Below, in pieces: positions 17,476 to 28,384 of a stretch of 64,000 nucleotides of DNA. The position numbers and the translations under genes are program-made. Where the stretch lies: NCBI RefSeq assembly GCF_011039175.1, contig NZ_JAAKEN010000013.1, forward strand, positions 31,963-95,962. The letters are read 5' to 3'. Numbering within the stretch: the first letter of the stretch is position 1; each line of letters opens with the position of its first letter. This stretch comes from Slackia sp. ZJ119. Its GTDB lineage: Bacteria; Actinomycetota; Coriobacteriia; Coriobacteriales; Eggerthellaceae. Below the pieces are notes generated by a model that was given only the letters and a program-made list of their open reading frames with translations, was not told where the DNA came from and did not search any database.

Positions 17476-19574
17476 GGTTCCTCCTTCTGCGGCGCCTCGG
17501 CGCTGCACGCATTGTCGACGGCAGCACCGGCGCCGTTCTCGTTTTCGTACTGGCGCAACACGCGGTAGAGCTCTTCGGCCACTTCGCGCGGAACGACGCG
17601 GGCCGCAACGATGTCTTCCAGCGACGCGGCCTTCAAGTTCCGAAACGACTTGAAGTGCTTCATGAGCGCTTTTTTGCGCACCGGCCCCATGCCGACCACG
17701 TCGTCGAGTATGGACGCCGTCATGCCCTTGCCGCGCAGTTCGCGATGGAACGTGATGGCGAAGCGGTGCGCCTCGTCGCGCACTTGTTTGACCAGATAAA
17801 GCGACGACGAGCCGCTTGGCAGCACGACCGGGCCCGTGTCTTGCCACGGCACGAACAGCTCTTCGTCGCGCTTGGCCAGCCCGCATACGGCGATGTCGTC
17901 GATGCCCATGCGGTCGAACATGTCGAGCGCCGCCGTCAGCTGGGGCTTGCCGCCGTCCAAAATGACGAGGTCCGGCTTCGACCCGAAGCGCTCGTCGGCC
18001 ATGCGCTCCGGCGCATAGCGGCGCTCCATCACCTCCTGCATGGACAGAAAGTCGTTCGCCTCGACAAGCGGCGTCTTGATTTTGAACCGGCGGTACTGGT
18101 TTTTGTCGGGCTTGCCGTTGGTGAACACGACCATGGAAGCCACGGTGTAGGAGCCGTGGATGGTGGAGATGTCGAAGCACTCGATGCGCAGGGGCGGATT
18201 GTCGAGCGCAAGGGCGCTTTCCAACTGCAAAAGCGCGTCGTTGATGCGCTTGTCCTCATAGTTCGTGCGCACCTTGTAGCGCATGAGCGTGTGCTTGGCG
18301 TTGTTCTGCGCCATGGCAACCAGCTCGGCCTTCTCCCCTTTTTTCGGCGCCGTGAAGCGCACTTTCGCGCCGTGGGCGCTGCCGAGCTTTTCGGTGAGCC
18401 ACGCGGCCATGGCGTCGGCGTCGTCGGGCAGCGCGTCGACGATGACCTCGTGCGGGATGGACGTGGTGGCGTCGTAGTAGCGCAGCAAAAACATGTGGAG
18501 CAGGTCTTCGTCGGGAATGTCCTTGCCGCGGTTCAGCACGAACTCGTTTGAGTTCACGATGCGGCCTTCGCGCACCATGAACACGTGCACGCCGGCGATG
18601 GTTTCTTCGCGGAACAAGCCGATGACGTCGGCGTCGAGGTTGTGGGCGCTCACGGCGTGCTGGCGGTCGGTGAGCGATTGGATGGTGTCGATGCGGGCCT
18701 TGATGCGCCCCGCCCGCTCGAAGTCGAGCTCTGCGGCGGCCGCGTTCATGTCGGTGCGCAGCTCTTCGATGAACTCGCGGCGCTGGCCCGACAAGAAGCG
18801 CTCGATGCGCTTGACGTTGGCGGCGTACGCCTCCGGCGTGATGCGGCCGCAGCAGGCCCCCGGCCCCAGCCCCACGTGCGCGTCGAAGCATGGGCGGGCG
18901 TCGCGGGCGAGCAGGGCGAGCGGGTCCTTCTCAAGCCGACGGTTCAGCTGGCGCCAGTCGGCGCAGCTGGCCGCGCACAAAGGCACGACCTTCCGGGCGA
19001 TGTCGACAAGGTCGCGGGCCGCGCGGCTGTCGGTGTAGGGGCCGAAGTAGCGCGTGTCGGGCTTGTGCTTTTCACGGGTGTACTTTATGGCAGGAAACGC
19101 GCATCCCTTCATGACGGCGATGAACGGATAGGACTTGTCGTCTTTGAAGTCGGCGTTGAAAAACGGCGCGTACTGGTTGATGAGGTTCTTTTCCAGCACG
19201 AGCGATTCGTGCTCGTTTTCCACGACGATGTAGTCGAACGAGGCGATCTGGTCCACGAGAAGCGGGATCTTCGCCCGTTCGTCCTGGAAGTTCACGTACT
19301 GGCGCATGCGGGCCCGCAGCTGCTTTGCCTTGCCGACGTAGATGACGGCCCCTGACGCGTCCTTCCACAAATACACGCCCGGCAGCGTCGGCACCGATTC
19401 CAACTCGCGCTTGATGCGAGCGATCTTTCCAGCCTGCGTCTCTGGGCTGGGCGGGTTTTCGGCGAACTCCTTCACGGCGCGGTCGAGCGCAGGCCGGCGG
19501 CGCCCCTCGCGCTGCAGGCTCGCAAACGCGTCGTCCAGGCGCCCTTCGGCGTTTCTGTTCTCAAACTCGGTCAT
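17472..19574 (-). CDS. uvrC: Excinuclease ABC subunit C
   Basis: 700-residue nucleotide-excision repair nuclease that cuts both sides of a lesion after UvrAB loading. A 45-residue N-terminal extension precedes the GIY-YIG domain (PGVYLW and YVGKAKQLR near residues 60-85). The UVR interaction helix lies near residues 265-285, an RNase-H-like endonuclease domain follows, and the end has helix-hairpin-helix DDVVGMGPVRKKAL. No ribosome binding site precedes the ATG and the -10 box ends 7 bp upstream, so the mRNA is probably leaderless. Confidence 0.96.
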   Translation of the reverse strand: MTEFENRNAEGRLDDAFASLQREGRRRPALDRAVKEFAENPPSPETQAGKIARIKRELESVPTLPGVYLWKDASGAVIYVGKAKQLRARMRQYVNFQDERAKIPLLVDQIASFDYIVVENEHESLVLEKNLINQYAPFFNADFKDDKSYPFIAVMKGCAFPAIKYTREKHKPDTRYFGPYTDSRAARDLVDIARKVVPLCAASCADWRQLNRRLEKDPLALLARDARPCFDAHVGLGPGACCGRITPEAYAANVKRIERFLSGQRREFIEELRTDMNAAAAELDFERAGRIKARIDTIQSLTDRQHAVSAHNLDADVIGLFREETIAGVHVFMVREGRIVNSNEFVLNRGKDIPDEDLLHMFLLRYYDATTSIPHEVIVDALPDDADAMAAWLTEKLGSAHGAKVRFTAPKKGEKAELVAMAQNNAKHTLMRYKVRTNYEDKRINDALLQLESALALDNPPLRIECFDISTIHGSYTVASMVVFTNGKPDKNQYRRFKIKTPLVEANDFLSMQEVMERRYAPERMADERFGSKPDLVILDGGKPQLTAALDMFDRMGIDDIAVCGLAKRDEELFVPWQDTGPVVLPSGSSSLYLVKQVRDEAHRFAITFHRELRGKGMTASILDDVVGMGPVRKKALMKHFKSFRNLKAASLEDIVAARVVPREVAEELYRVLRQYENENGAGAAVDNACSAEAPQKEEP

Positions 19575-19580
19575 AGGTCC

Positions 19581-19609
19581 ATTATATCAAACTTTTGTTC
19601 GTATTTCAC
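19581..19609 (-). promoter_or_regulatory. Promoter of the uvrC-rapZ-yvcK-whiA operon, predicted leaderless
   Basis: Extended -10 TGATATAAT (TATAAT at 19581-19586) with GTGAAA at a 17-bp spacing as -35. Transcription should start 6-8 bp after the -10, which is at or next to the A of the uvrC ATG (19574). Confidence 0.7.
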
Positions 19610-19716
19610 GGCAGTGGCGCGATCTACAAAAAGTCCAGAAGAGGCGCCGTGCGCCGTGCCGCCCCTGGTCGGGCGCCGCGAACGCCTACGCCTCCCCTTC
19701 GGCCGCCTGCCTCGCG

Positions 19717-21231
19717 CTACCCCTGTTCCATCGCGTCTTCGATCACGACGGCCTCGACGACCTCGGCCTGCTTTGCATCCTCGCCCTTTCGCTTTGCCGT
19801 CGTGCGAGCCTCTTTGAACTTCGCCTGCATCGTGGGGTTTTTGTACGTCAGCTTGCGAATGGTCAGGCCTTCCGCCTTGTCGTTGGCCAGGCGCAGGTTC
19901 GTGCTCGACGACAGAAGCGACGCCTTCACCTTCTGCAGCTGGGCGATGGACTTGTCTATCTCGTCGATGGCCTGGTTGAACTTCCTGCTGGCCAGATCCC
20001 AGTTCTTGCCGAACTTCTCCTTGAAGTCTTCAAGGCGCGCCTCGAAGTTCGTGATGTCGATGTTTTGGCTGCGCACCTCGGCAAGTTCTTGCTTGTAGAC
20101 AAGCGAGGAAGCGGCAGCGTTGCGCAAAAGCGAGATGAGCGGCAAGAAGAACTGCGGGCGTATGACGTACATCTTCGGATAGCGGTACGACACGTCCACG
20201 ATGCCCTGGTTGTACAGCTCGCTTTCCGGCTCGAGCAGGCTGACGAGCACGGCGTATTCGCAACCCTTTTTCGTGCGGTCGGCGTCGAGCTTTTTGAAGA
20301 AGTCCTCGTTGCGGTGGCGCCGCGCCGTGCTTTCCATGTCGTTTTTCATCTCGAACATGATGGACACGACCTCGGCGCCGCCTTCGTCGAACTCGCGGAA
20401 GATGTAGTCGCCCTTCGTGCCGTCCGAGGCGTCGTTGTCCTTTTCGAAATAGGCGTTCGGGAAGGCCAGCATGCGCATGCGGTTGAACTCGGTCTCGCAG
20501 TGCTGCTCGAGCGACTCGCCCACCATCTTCGTGGACAGACGGGCCTTCATGTCGCGATAGCGCTCGATTTCCTCGTCCTTGTAGGCGATGATGGCGTCTT
20601 TTGCCGCCAGTTCGGTGGCAAGCTGCTCGCGCAGCGAGCTTTCGGCCTGGGCCCGCTCCACGTCTTTGATCTTTACCTGGGCCTCGAGCTGGACGATGCG
20701 GGCCGCGTCGGTCCGCTGCTGCTCGGCCGCGTCGCCCCGCGCCCGCTCGCGCTCAAGCGACAGTGCGCTGGCAAGCTCACGCGACTGCACGTCCTGCTGC
20801 GCTTTGAGCGACGCTTCCAGCTGGGCGATGCGTGCGTCGCGCTGCGCCGTCGCTTCGGACAGCGCCTGCTGGGCCGCTGCGTTCGCCTCGGCAAGCCGGC
20901 GCTGCGCCGCAGCGTTCGCTTCTGCCAGAGCCCGGTCGGCGGCGGCCTGCGCCTTCAGCGCCTCCTGCTCCTGCGCGTCGCGCTCCTTTTGCAGCCGTGC
21001 CTCGAGTTCGGCCAGGCGCAGCGCAGACGCTTGCTCGGATTTGGCGGCCCGCTCCTTTTCTTGCGACACGGCGACGGCCACCGCTTGTTCGAGCTGGCGC
21101 TCGTAAAGTTGAGCGTTTCGATCAACTTCTTGACGGAACTCCTGGTCGCGCACTTGTTTCAAAATGGCCGCGAACCCGGCTTCGTCCACTTGGAACGCGG
21201 TGCGGCAGTGGGGGCAGACGATCTCGTGCAT
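19717..21231 (-). CDS. DUF2130 domain-containing coiled-coil protein
   Basis: 504-residue protein with a short CPHC motif at the N-terminus (half a zinc ribbon), an Ala/Glu/Arg-rich coiled coil over roughly residues 25-200, and a C-terminal DUF2130 domain. The start ATG 21231 is preferred because AGGAG lies 6 bases upstream; ATG 21258 is in frame but lacks one. DUF2130 proteins resemble restriction-endonuclease-like folds in some annotations, but no function is established. It stands alone between uvrC and gdhA; I do not assign a role. Confidence 0.85.
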   Translation of the reverse strand: MHEIVCPHCRTAFQVDEAGFAAILKQVRDQEFRQEVDRNAQLYERQLEQAVAVAVSQEKERAAKSEQASALRLAELEARLQKERDAQEQEALKAQAAADRALAEANAAAQRRLAEANAAAQQALSEATAQRDARIAQLEASLKAQQDVQSRELASALSLERERARGDAAEQQRTDAARIVQLEAQVKIKDVERAQAESSLREQLATELAAKDAIIAYKDEEIERYRDMKARLSTKMVGESLEQHCETEFNRMRMLAFPNAYFEKDNDASDGTKGDYIFREFDEGGAEVVSIMFEMKNDMESTARRHRNEDFFKKLDADRTKKGCEYAVLVSLLEPESELYNQGIVDVSYRYPKMYVIRPQFFLPLISLLRNAAASSLVYKQELAEVRSQNIDITNFEARLEDFKEKFGKNWDLASRKFNQAIDEIDKSIAQLQKVKASLLSSSTNLRLANDKAEGLTIRKLTYKNPTMQAKFKEARTTAKRKGEDAKQAEVVEAVVIEDAMEQG

Positions 21232-21422
21232 GCGCTTCTCCTTCTCGTTTTCGCTCATCGTACCAGCGTTCGCTAGGATCGTACATTAGTTCGTCGTTAT
21301 CACCACAAGACGTCCACAAACGCACAAGCGGCCGAACCATGTCCGACCGCTTTGCCCGGGCGCCGCAGCGGCGCCCTTACCTATTTACAGTGTCGTCGCT
21401 CGCCTGTCGGCTGCGCTGCGCG

Positions 21423-22961
<1,539 letters not shown>

Positions 22962-25106
22962 CTAAAGCATCGTCTGAATGGTGATGAACAGCGGCGAGAA
23001 CGTCAGTGACACGATGGTCATGAGGTTGATGAGGATGTTCATCGACGGACCGGACGTGTCTTTGAACGGATCGCCCACGGTGTCGCCGACGACGGCGGCC
23101 TTGTGGGCCTCGGAGCCTTTGCCGCCATGGTTGCCCTGCTCGATGTACTTCTTCGCGTTGTCCCACGCGCCGCCCGCGTTGGACATGAAGATGGCGAGCA
23201 GCATGCCCGTGGCCACGGCGCCGGCCAAAAAGCCGCCGAGCATGGCCGGGTTGAAGCAGCCGATGAGGATGGGCACGACGACGGCGAGGATGCCCGGCGT
23301 CATCATTTCCTTCAGGGCCGACGACGTGGAGATGGCCACGCACTTGTCGTATTCAGGCTCGGCCTGGTATTCCATGATGCCTTTGATCTCGCGGAACTGG
23401 CGGCGCACCTCTTCGACCATGGCGTGGGCCGCGCGGCTCACGGCGCCCATGGTGAGCGCAGCGAACATGAACGGCATCATGGCGCCCAGGAAGATGCCAG
23501 CAACGATGAGCGGATCAGTCAGCGAAAGCTCGAAGTTCGGCAGCACGTGGTGCATCGTGGCCTGGTACGACACGAACAGCGAAATGGCGGACAGGCCGGC
23601 CGACGCGATGGCGAAGCCCTTCGCGATGGCCGCGGTCGTGTTGCCCACGGCGTCGAGCGCGTCGGTGCGGTTGCGCACTTCCTCGGGCAGGCCGGACATC
23701 TCGGCGATGCCGCCGGCGTTGTCGGCGACCGGGCCGTAGGCGTCGACGCCGATGGTGATGGCGGTGTTGGACAGCATGCCCGTGGCGGCCAGGCCCACGC
23801 CGAACAGGCCCACGGCGATGCCGTTCTCCGCACCGGCGGCAGCGGCCTCAGGGAAGGCCATGTTGCCGAAGAAGAAGGCGCCGATGATGGCGGCGGCCAC
23901 CAGCACGATGGGGGCGATGGTCGACATCATGCCGGTGCCCAGACCCTCGATGATGACCGTGGCGGCGCCGGTTTCGGCAGCCTCGGCGATCTTGTGGACG
24001 GGCTTGTTGTGGTCGGAGCAGAAGTACTCCGTGATCTTGCCGATGGCCAAGCCCGCAACCAAACCGCAGATGACCGAGCCGAACAGGTAGATGGGCTGGG
24101 CGGTGGACGTCGAGCTGTTCCAGATGAAGAAGATCACGAAGATGACGACGATCTCGATGCCGGCGGCCAGGTAGGTGCCGCGGTTCAAGGCCTTGTGCAG
24201 ATCGGCGCCTTCCTGCGTGCGCACGGCGAACAGGCCGATGATGGACGTGATGATGCCGCAGGCCGCGATGACGACCGGCGTGACGATGGCCCAGATGAAG
24301 TCGTTGGTCGCGAAGTAGCCGTATGCGCCAAAGGTGACCGCGAGGATGGTGGGAGCCAGAATGGAGCCGGTGTAGGACTCAAACAGGTCGGCGCCCATGC
24401 CAGCCACGTCGCCCACGTTGTCGCCCACGTTGTCGGCGATGGTGGCGGGGTTGCGCGGGTCGTCCTCGGGGATGCCGGCTTCCACCTTGCCCACCAAGTC
24501 GGCGCCCACGTCGGCGGCCTTGGTGTAGATGCCGCCGCCCACACGGGCGAACAGCGCCACGGCAGAAGCGCCGGTGGCGAAGCCTTCGACCATGCCGATG
24601 TTGTCATGCATGAGGTTCATGAGCTCGGTGTTCAGATCGACGCCGACGGCCATCGTGAAGACGAGCGCGATGAGCCACAAAGAAAGGCCCATGAGCGCGA
24701 AGCTCGCGACGCACAGGCCCATGGTGAGGCCGGAGCGGAAGCTCACCGTGAGCGCCTTGGCGACGGATTCTTCGGCGGCATAGGCCGTGCGCGTGTTGGC
24801 GCGCGTGGCAACGTGCATGCCCGCGTAGCCCGCGGCAGCCGACAGCACGCCGCCGGTGACGAACGCCAGGGCCGTGATAGGCGACAAGGCCACGGCCATG
24901 ACGACGCCGACGACCACCATGAAAATGATGAGCAGCTTGTACTCGCTCATCAGGAAGGCTTTGGCGCCTTGCTGGATCTTGAGCGAGATGCTGTTCATCT
25001 TGTCCGGTCCGGGGTCTTGGCTCAACACCCACTTCCCGAGACCGCCCGCCACGCACATGCCGATGAGGGCACATACTGGGGCAAGCCATGCGACAGTTGT
25101 AGTCAC
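22962..25106 (-). CDS. hppA: Membrane-bound ion-pumping pyrophosphatase, K+-dependent type
   Basis: 714-residue integral membrane protein with about 16 membrane helices. It hydrolyses cytosolic pyrophosphate and pumps Na+ and/or H+. The catalytic cluster DVGADLVGKVE and GDNVGDVAG are intact. The motif GNTTAA, with Ala where K+-independent enzymes have Lys, marks the K+-dependent subfamily, many of which pump Na+. It starts at GTG 25106 with GGAGG 6 bases upstream. It is single-gene, with its own terminator. Confidence 0.95.
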   Translation of the reverse strand: MTTTVAWLAPVCALIGMCVAGGLGKWVLSQDPGPDKMNSISLKIQQGAKAFLMSEYKLLIIFMVVVGVVMAVALSPITALAFVTGGVLSAAAGYAGMHVATRANTRTAYAAEESVAKALTVSFRSGLTMGLCVASFALMGLSLWLIALVFTMAVGVDLNTELMNLMHDNIGMVEGFATGASAVALFARVGGGIYTKAADVGADLVGKVEAGIPEDDPRNPATIADNVGDNVGDVAGMGADLFESYTGSILAPTILAVTFGAYGYFATNDFIWAIVTPVVIAACGIITSIIGLFAVRTQEGADLHKALNRGTYLAAGIEIVVIFVIFFIWNSSTSTAQPIYLFGSVICGLVAGLAIGKITEYFCSDHNKPVHKIAEAAETGAATVIIEGLGTGMMSTIAPIVLVAAAIIGAFFFGNMAFPEAAAAGAENGIAVGLFGVGLAATGMLSNTAITIGVDAYGPVADNAGGIAEMSGLPEEVRNRTDALDAVGNTTAAIAKGFAIASAGLSAISLFVSYQATMHHVLPNFELSLTDPLIVAGIFLGAMMPFMFAALTMGAVSRAAHAMVEEVRRQFREIKGIMEYQAEPEYDKCVAISTSSALKEMMTPGILAVVVPILIGCFNPAMLGGFLAGAVATGMLLAIFMSNAGGAWDNAKKYIEQGNHGGKGSEAHKAAVVGDTVGDPFKDTSGPSMNILINLMTIVSLTFSPLFITIQTML

Positions 25107-25196
25107 GTCTTTCCTCCTTGCTCGAACGGAACGTCCCGCGCTACGACCTTTGCACAGCGAACCTACCCCCTCGAAGTGCGAAACCCGTAGCGCAAC

Positions 25197-25216
25197 TCGT
25201 CAATTTTACTTGACGA
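25197..25216. repeat. 7-bp inverted repeat between hppA and the LTA-synthase-like gene
   Basis: TCGTCAA (25197-25203) and TTGACGA (25210-25216) are perfect complements around a 6-bp spacer, inside the 273-bp divergent intergenic region. Operator-like. Confidence 0.5.
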
Positions 25217-25310
25217 ACTGCGATCATAGTCCAAAAAAGCCGCGGGCGCCACGTGATGGCGGCGCATGGAGAAGTTTTCGTGAATTCTGCAAAGAGAGGC
25301 AAACAAGCGT

Positions 25311-25330
25311 TCTTATGTCATATCATAAGA
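25311..25330. repeat. 7-bp inverted repeat in the leader of the LTA-synthase-like gene
   Basis: TCTTATG (25311-25317) and CATAAGA (25324-25330) are perfect complements around a 6-bp AT-rich spacer, 50 bp upstream of the ATG. The same geometry as the repeat at 25197 but a different sequence. Confidence 0.5.
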
Positions 25331-25379
25331 TGCGTTTCACTTGTCATCGCTCTTTCCCGGCAGTCCATAAGGAGCCCAC

Positions 25380-27407
25380 ATGTCCTCTTCGCGCTCCGGG
25401 GCGCACGCAAAAGCCCCGCGGCTCGACGTTCCCCTCGCCCGGCCGCCCCGTCCAGCAACGCCTTTGCGCGCCGTTTTGGCCGCGCTGCTCGCCGTGGCGG
25501 GCTGTGCGCTTCTGGTTGCGTCGCTGCTCGGCTTTGCCGATCCTGCGCCCGCCGGCGTCGCCTGTGCGCTCGCCCTGCTGGCAAGCGGCGCCGTTTTGTG
25601 GATCCGCCCGCTCGCCACGCCTGCCGCCGTCCGCGTCACGCGCTGGATACGGCCTTTTTTGGTCGTCGCCGCAGGTCCGGTTGGCTTTCTGCTCGTGGAG
25701 CTGCCCTGCAACCAGAACCTGTTCGCCATGGAGCAGGCCTATGCGGCGGTCAACGTCGAGCTGTTCTGCGTGCTGTTCGCCATCGTGTTCTTTGCCGGGC
25801 AGGCCACCCGCGGCGCCGTCGCCGCATTCGTGTCGGCCTGTCTTGTCGCCGGCATCGCCAACGGATTCGTGATCGAGTTCAAAGGCCAGCCGGTGCTGCC
25901 GGCCGACCTGTTCGCACTCTCGACCGCCGCCGAGGTGGCGGGCGGCTATTCCTACGTGCTGCAGCCCGGCATGCTCGGCTCCTTGGGGCTGTGGACGGCC
26001 TACGTCGCGGCTTTGAGCCTCATGCCTTCCGTGCGCCTCTCCGCGTTGCGCGTCGCGATCAACAGCGTGCTGGCGATCGTGCTCGCGCTCGGGCTGGCGC
26101 ACTGGTACGACACGACCGACATCGGCGAGGAATACGACGTGAAAGTGGACGTGTGGAGCGTGCGGGAATCCTATTCCCGACAGGGCACCGCGCTCGGATT
26201 CGCCAAGCGCACGCAGGACCTCACGCCCGACGAGCCCCCCGGCTATTCCCCCGAACGCGCGACGGAAATCCTGGCGGCCTACCCGCAAGACAACGCAGAC
26301 GCAAGCGCCCCGCAGCCCGCCGTCATCGCCGTCATGAACGAGACGTTCTCGGACCTGTCACGCTATCCCGGCATGGAAGACTCCAACGCCCGTCCCGACG
26401 GCTTCTACCAGGTGGCCGACGAGGCGATCGAAGCGGGCACGGCGCTGGCGTCGGCCATGGGCGGCGGCACGTGCAACAGCGAGTTCGAGTTTTTGACCGG
26501 GTCTTCCATGGCGCACATGGGCACCGGCGTGTACCCGTACGTGCTCTACGACCTGGAGGGCGCCGACAGCCTGGCGTCGTATTTCAAGGGGCTGGGGTAT
26601 GGGACCTGCGCGATACACCCCAACGAAGCGTCCAACTGGCGGCGCAGCCTCGTCTACGACCAGCTGGGCTTCGACGACTTCGCCTCCATCGAGGACTTTG
26701 AAGGCGCCGACACCTTGCGCGGCCTGGTCACGGATGCGGCCACCTACGACAAAGTGCTCGACCTGCTCGCGCAAAGCGACGAGCCCCAGTTCATCTTCGA
26801 CGTGACGATGCAGAACCACGGAGGCTACGACAAGGGCACGGTGCCGCCGCAGGACCAGGTGAGCGTCACGCTGCCCGACGGGTCGACGATAAGCGGGCTC
26901 GACGAGTTCGCCAGCTGCATCAAGCGCTCGGATGAAGACCTCGTCGCGTTCGTGGACAAGCTCGACGCGATGGAGCGCCCCGTCGTGCTGTGCTTCTTCG
27001 GCGACCACCAGCCCGGATTCAGCAACGAGCTGTTCGAGGCGACCCACGACGGGCAAAGCGCCGACGACATCGGGCTTGAAGCCGTGCAGGAGCGCTACGT
27101 CGTGCCGTATCTCATCTGGGCGAACAAGGCCGCTCGAGAGGCGGGGGTCGGAAGCGCGCTTGAAGCGGATAAGCCGGCGCAAGGCATGACGAGCCTCAAC
27201 TACCTGGGCGCCCGCCTCGCGCTGGCGACCGGGCTGCCGCTTGAGCCGCGCCAACGGTTTCTGCTCGATGAAGAGACGCGCGTGCCGGCCACGAACATGA
27301 ACGGGTTCATGACGCCCAACGGAAACTGGCACTACCACTCCGACGACGTCGAGCGCGACGTGCGCGACGACGCGGCCATCGTGCAGTACGACAACCTCTT
27401 CGGCTAG
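25380..27407 (+). CDS. LTA synthase/sulfatase-fold membrane enzyme
   Basis: 675-residue protein with about 5-7 N-terminal membrane helices (residues 30-240) and an extracellular alkaline-phosphatase/sulfatase-fold domain (about 310-600). Metal and catalytic residues match lipoteichoic acid synthases: MNETFS with Glu321, GGGTCNSEFEF with the nucleophile Thr364, QNHGG with His480, and GDHQP with Asp542/His543. It probably transfers glycerol-phosphate or a similar group to an envelope glycan. AAGGAG precedes the ATG. The polymer made is not known from sequence. Confidence 0.88.
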   Translation: MSSSRSGAHAKAPRLDVPLARPPRPATPLRAVLAALLAVAGCALLVASLLGFADPAPAGVACALALLASGAVLWIRPLATPAAVRVTRWIRPFLVVAAGPVGFLLVELPCNQNLFAMEQAYAAVNVELFCVLFAIVFFAGQATRGAVAAFVSACLVAGIANGFVIEFKGQPVLPADLFALSTAAEVAGGYSYVLQPGMLGSLGLWTAYVAALSLMPSVRLSALRVAINSVLAIVLALGLAHWYDTTDIGEEYDVKVDVWSVRESYSRQGTALGFAKRTQDLTPDEPPGYSPERATEILAAYPQDNADASAPQPAVIAVMNETFSDLSRYPGMEDSNARPDGFYQVADEAIEAGTALASAMGGGTCNSEFEFLTGSSMAHMGTGVYPYVLYDLEGADSLASYFKGLGYGTCAIHPNEASNWRRSLVYDQLGFDDFASIEDFEGADTLRGLVTDAATYDKVLDLLAQSDEPQFIFDVTMQNHGGYDKGTVPPQDQVSVTLPDGSTISGLDEFASCIKRSDEDLVAFVDKLDAMERPVVLCFFGDHQPGFSNELFEATHDGQSADDIGLEAVQERYVVPYLIWANKAAREAGVGSALEADKPAQGMTSLNYLGARLALATGLPLEPRQRFLLDEETRVPATNMNGFMTPNGNWHYHSDDVERDVRDDAAIVQYDNLFG

Positions 27408-27460
27408 CGCAGGCTGCGCCGCCCTGCGGCCTGCGACGGCCAGGCGCCTCCGTCCGGGCC

Positions 27461-28384
27461 CTACAGGTTTTCGCGCACCCAGTCGATGTTGCCCTTGACG
27501 GTGGCGATGAGCTCGTCCACGTCGTCGAACTTGCGCATCGCCCGCAGCCACGCGACGAACTCGATGGTTATCGGCCTGCCGTACAGGTCGCCGTCGAAGT
27601 CGAGGATGTGCGCTTCGCAAGTGGCCGTTGCGCGGTCGGCGAACGTGGCCGCAACGCCGACGTTCACGGCCGCCTTGAACCGCACGCCGTCCACGACCGC
27701 ATAAGCCGCGTACACCCCGTCGCCGAGTGCGCGCAACGCGTCCGGCACCATAAAGTTAGCCGTGGCAAACCCCATGTCGGCCCCTTCGCCGCGACCCGCG
27801 CACACGACGCCGCTCTGGAAATACGGGCGCATGAGCAGCCGGTTCGCCTCTTCGACGGCCCCGTGCGCCAAAAGGCGTCGAATGCGCGTCGCCGACACGG
27901 GCTCGCCGTCTTCGCTCACGAGCGAATGGGCGCAGACGACCGTGCCGCCGACGCCCCCCCACGCCTTGAGCGTCTCGACGGTGCCGGCCGCCCGCGCCCC
28001 GAACCGAAAGTCGCTTCCCACGTGCAGATACGCCGGCGCCACAGCGCCGAAGGTCTGGGCCAGAAACGCCTCGGGCGACAACGCGGCGAACTCGCGCGTG
28101 AACGGCAGCACGACCACCGCGTCCACGCCGGTCGCCGCCAGCATGGCGACGCGCTCGTCGTTGGTCATGAGCTTTTTCAGGCAGTCGGGGCGAAACGCCT
28201 CGTCAGGGTCGATGTCGAACGTGAGCGCAACGCTCGCGCCCCCAGAGCGCCGCGCCGTGTCGCAGGCGCAGGCAAGCAGATAGCGATGGCCCTCGTGCAC
28301 GCCGTCAAACACGCCGAACGCGCACGAAGCCCCTGCAAACACGCTTTCGTCGAAATCGCCGCCGACGTTATAGATAGCAGCCAC
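27461..28384 (-). CDS. ribF: Bifunctional riboflavin kinase/FAD synthetase
   Basis: 307-residue RibF that makes FMN and then FAD. The N-terminal nucleotidyltransferase domain has GVFDGVHEGHR (HxGH-class) near residues 23-33 and SATRIR near the domain end; the C-terminal flavokinase domain has the G-x-PTAN-like GFATANF and the region TIEFV. It begins at GTG 28384 with GGGAGTG upstream and overlaps truB by 17 bp, the conserved rbfA-nrnA-truB-ribF order. Confidence 0.95.
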   Translation of the reverse strand: MAAIYNVGGDFDESVFAGASCAFGVFDGVHEGHRYLLACACDTARRSGGASVALTFDIDPDEAFRPDCLKKLMTNDERVAMLAATGVDAVVVLPFTREFAALSPEAFLAQTFGAVAPAYLHVGSDFRFGARAAGTVETLKAWGGVGGTVVCAHSLVSEDGEPVSATRIRRLLAHGAVEEANRLLMRPYFQSGVVCAGRGEGADMGFATANFMVPDALRALGDGVYAAYAVVDGVRFKAAVNVGVAATFADRATATCEAHILDFDGDLYGRPITIEFVAWLRAMRKFDDVDELIATVKGNIDWVRENL

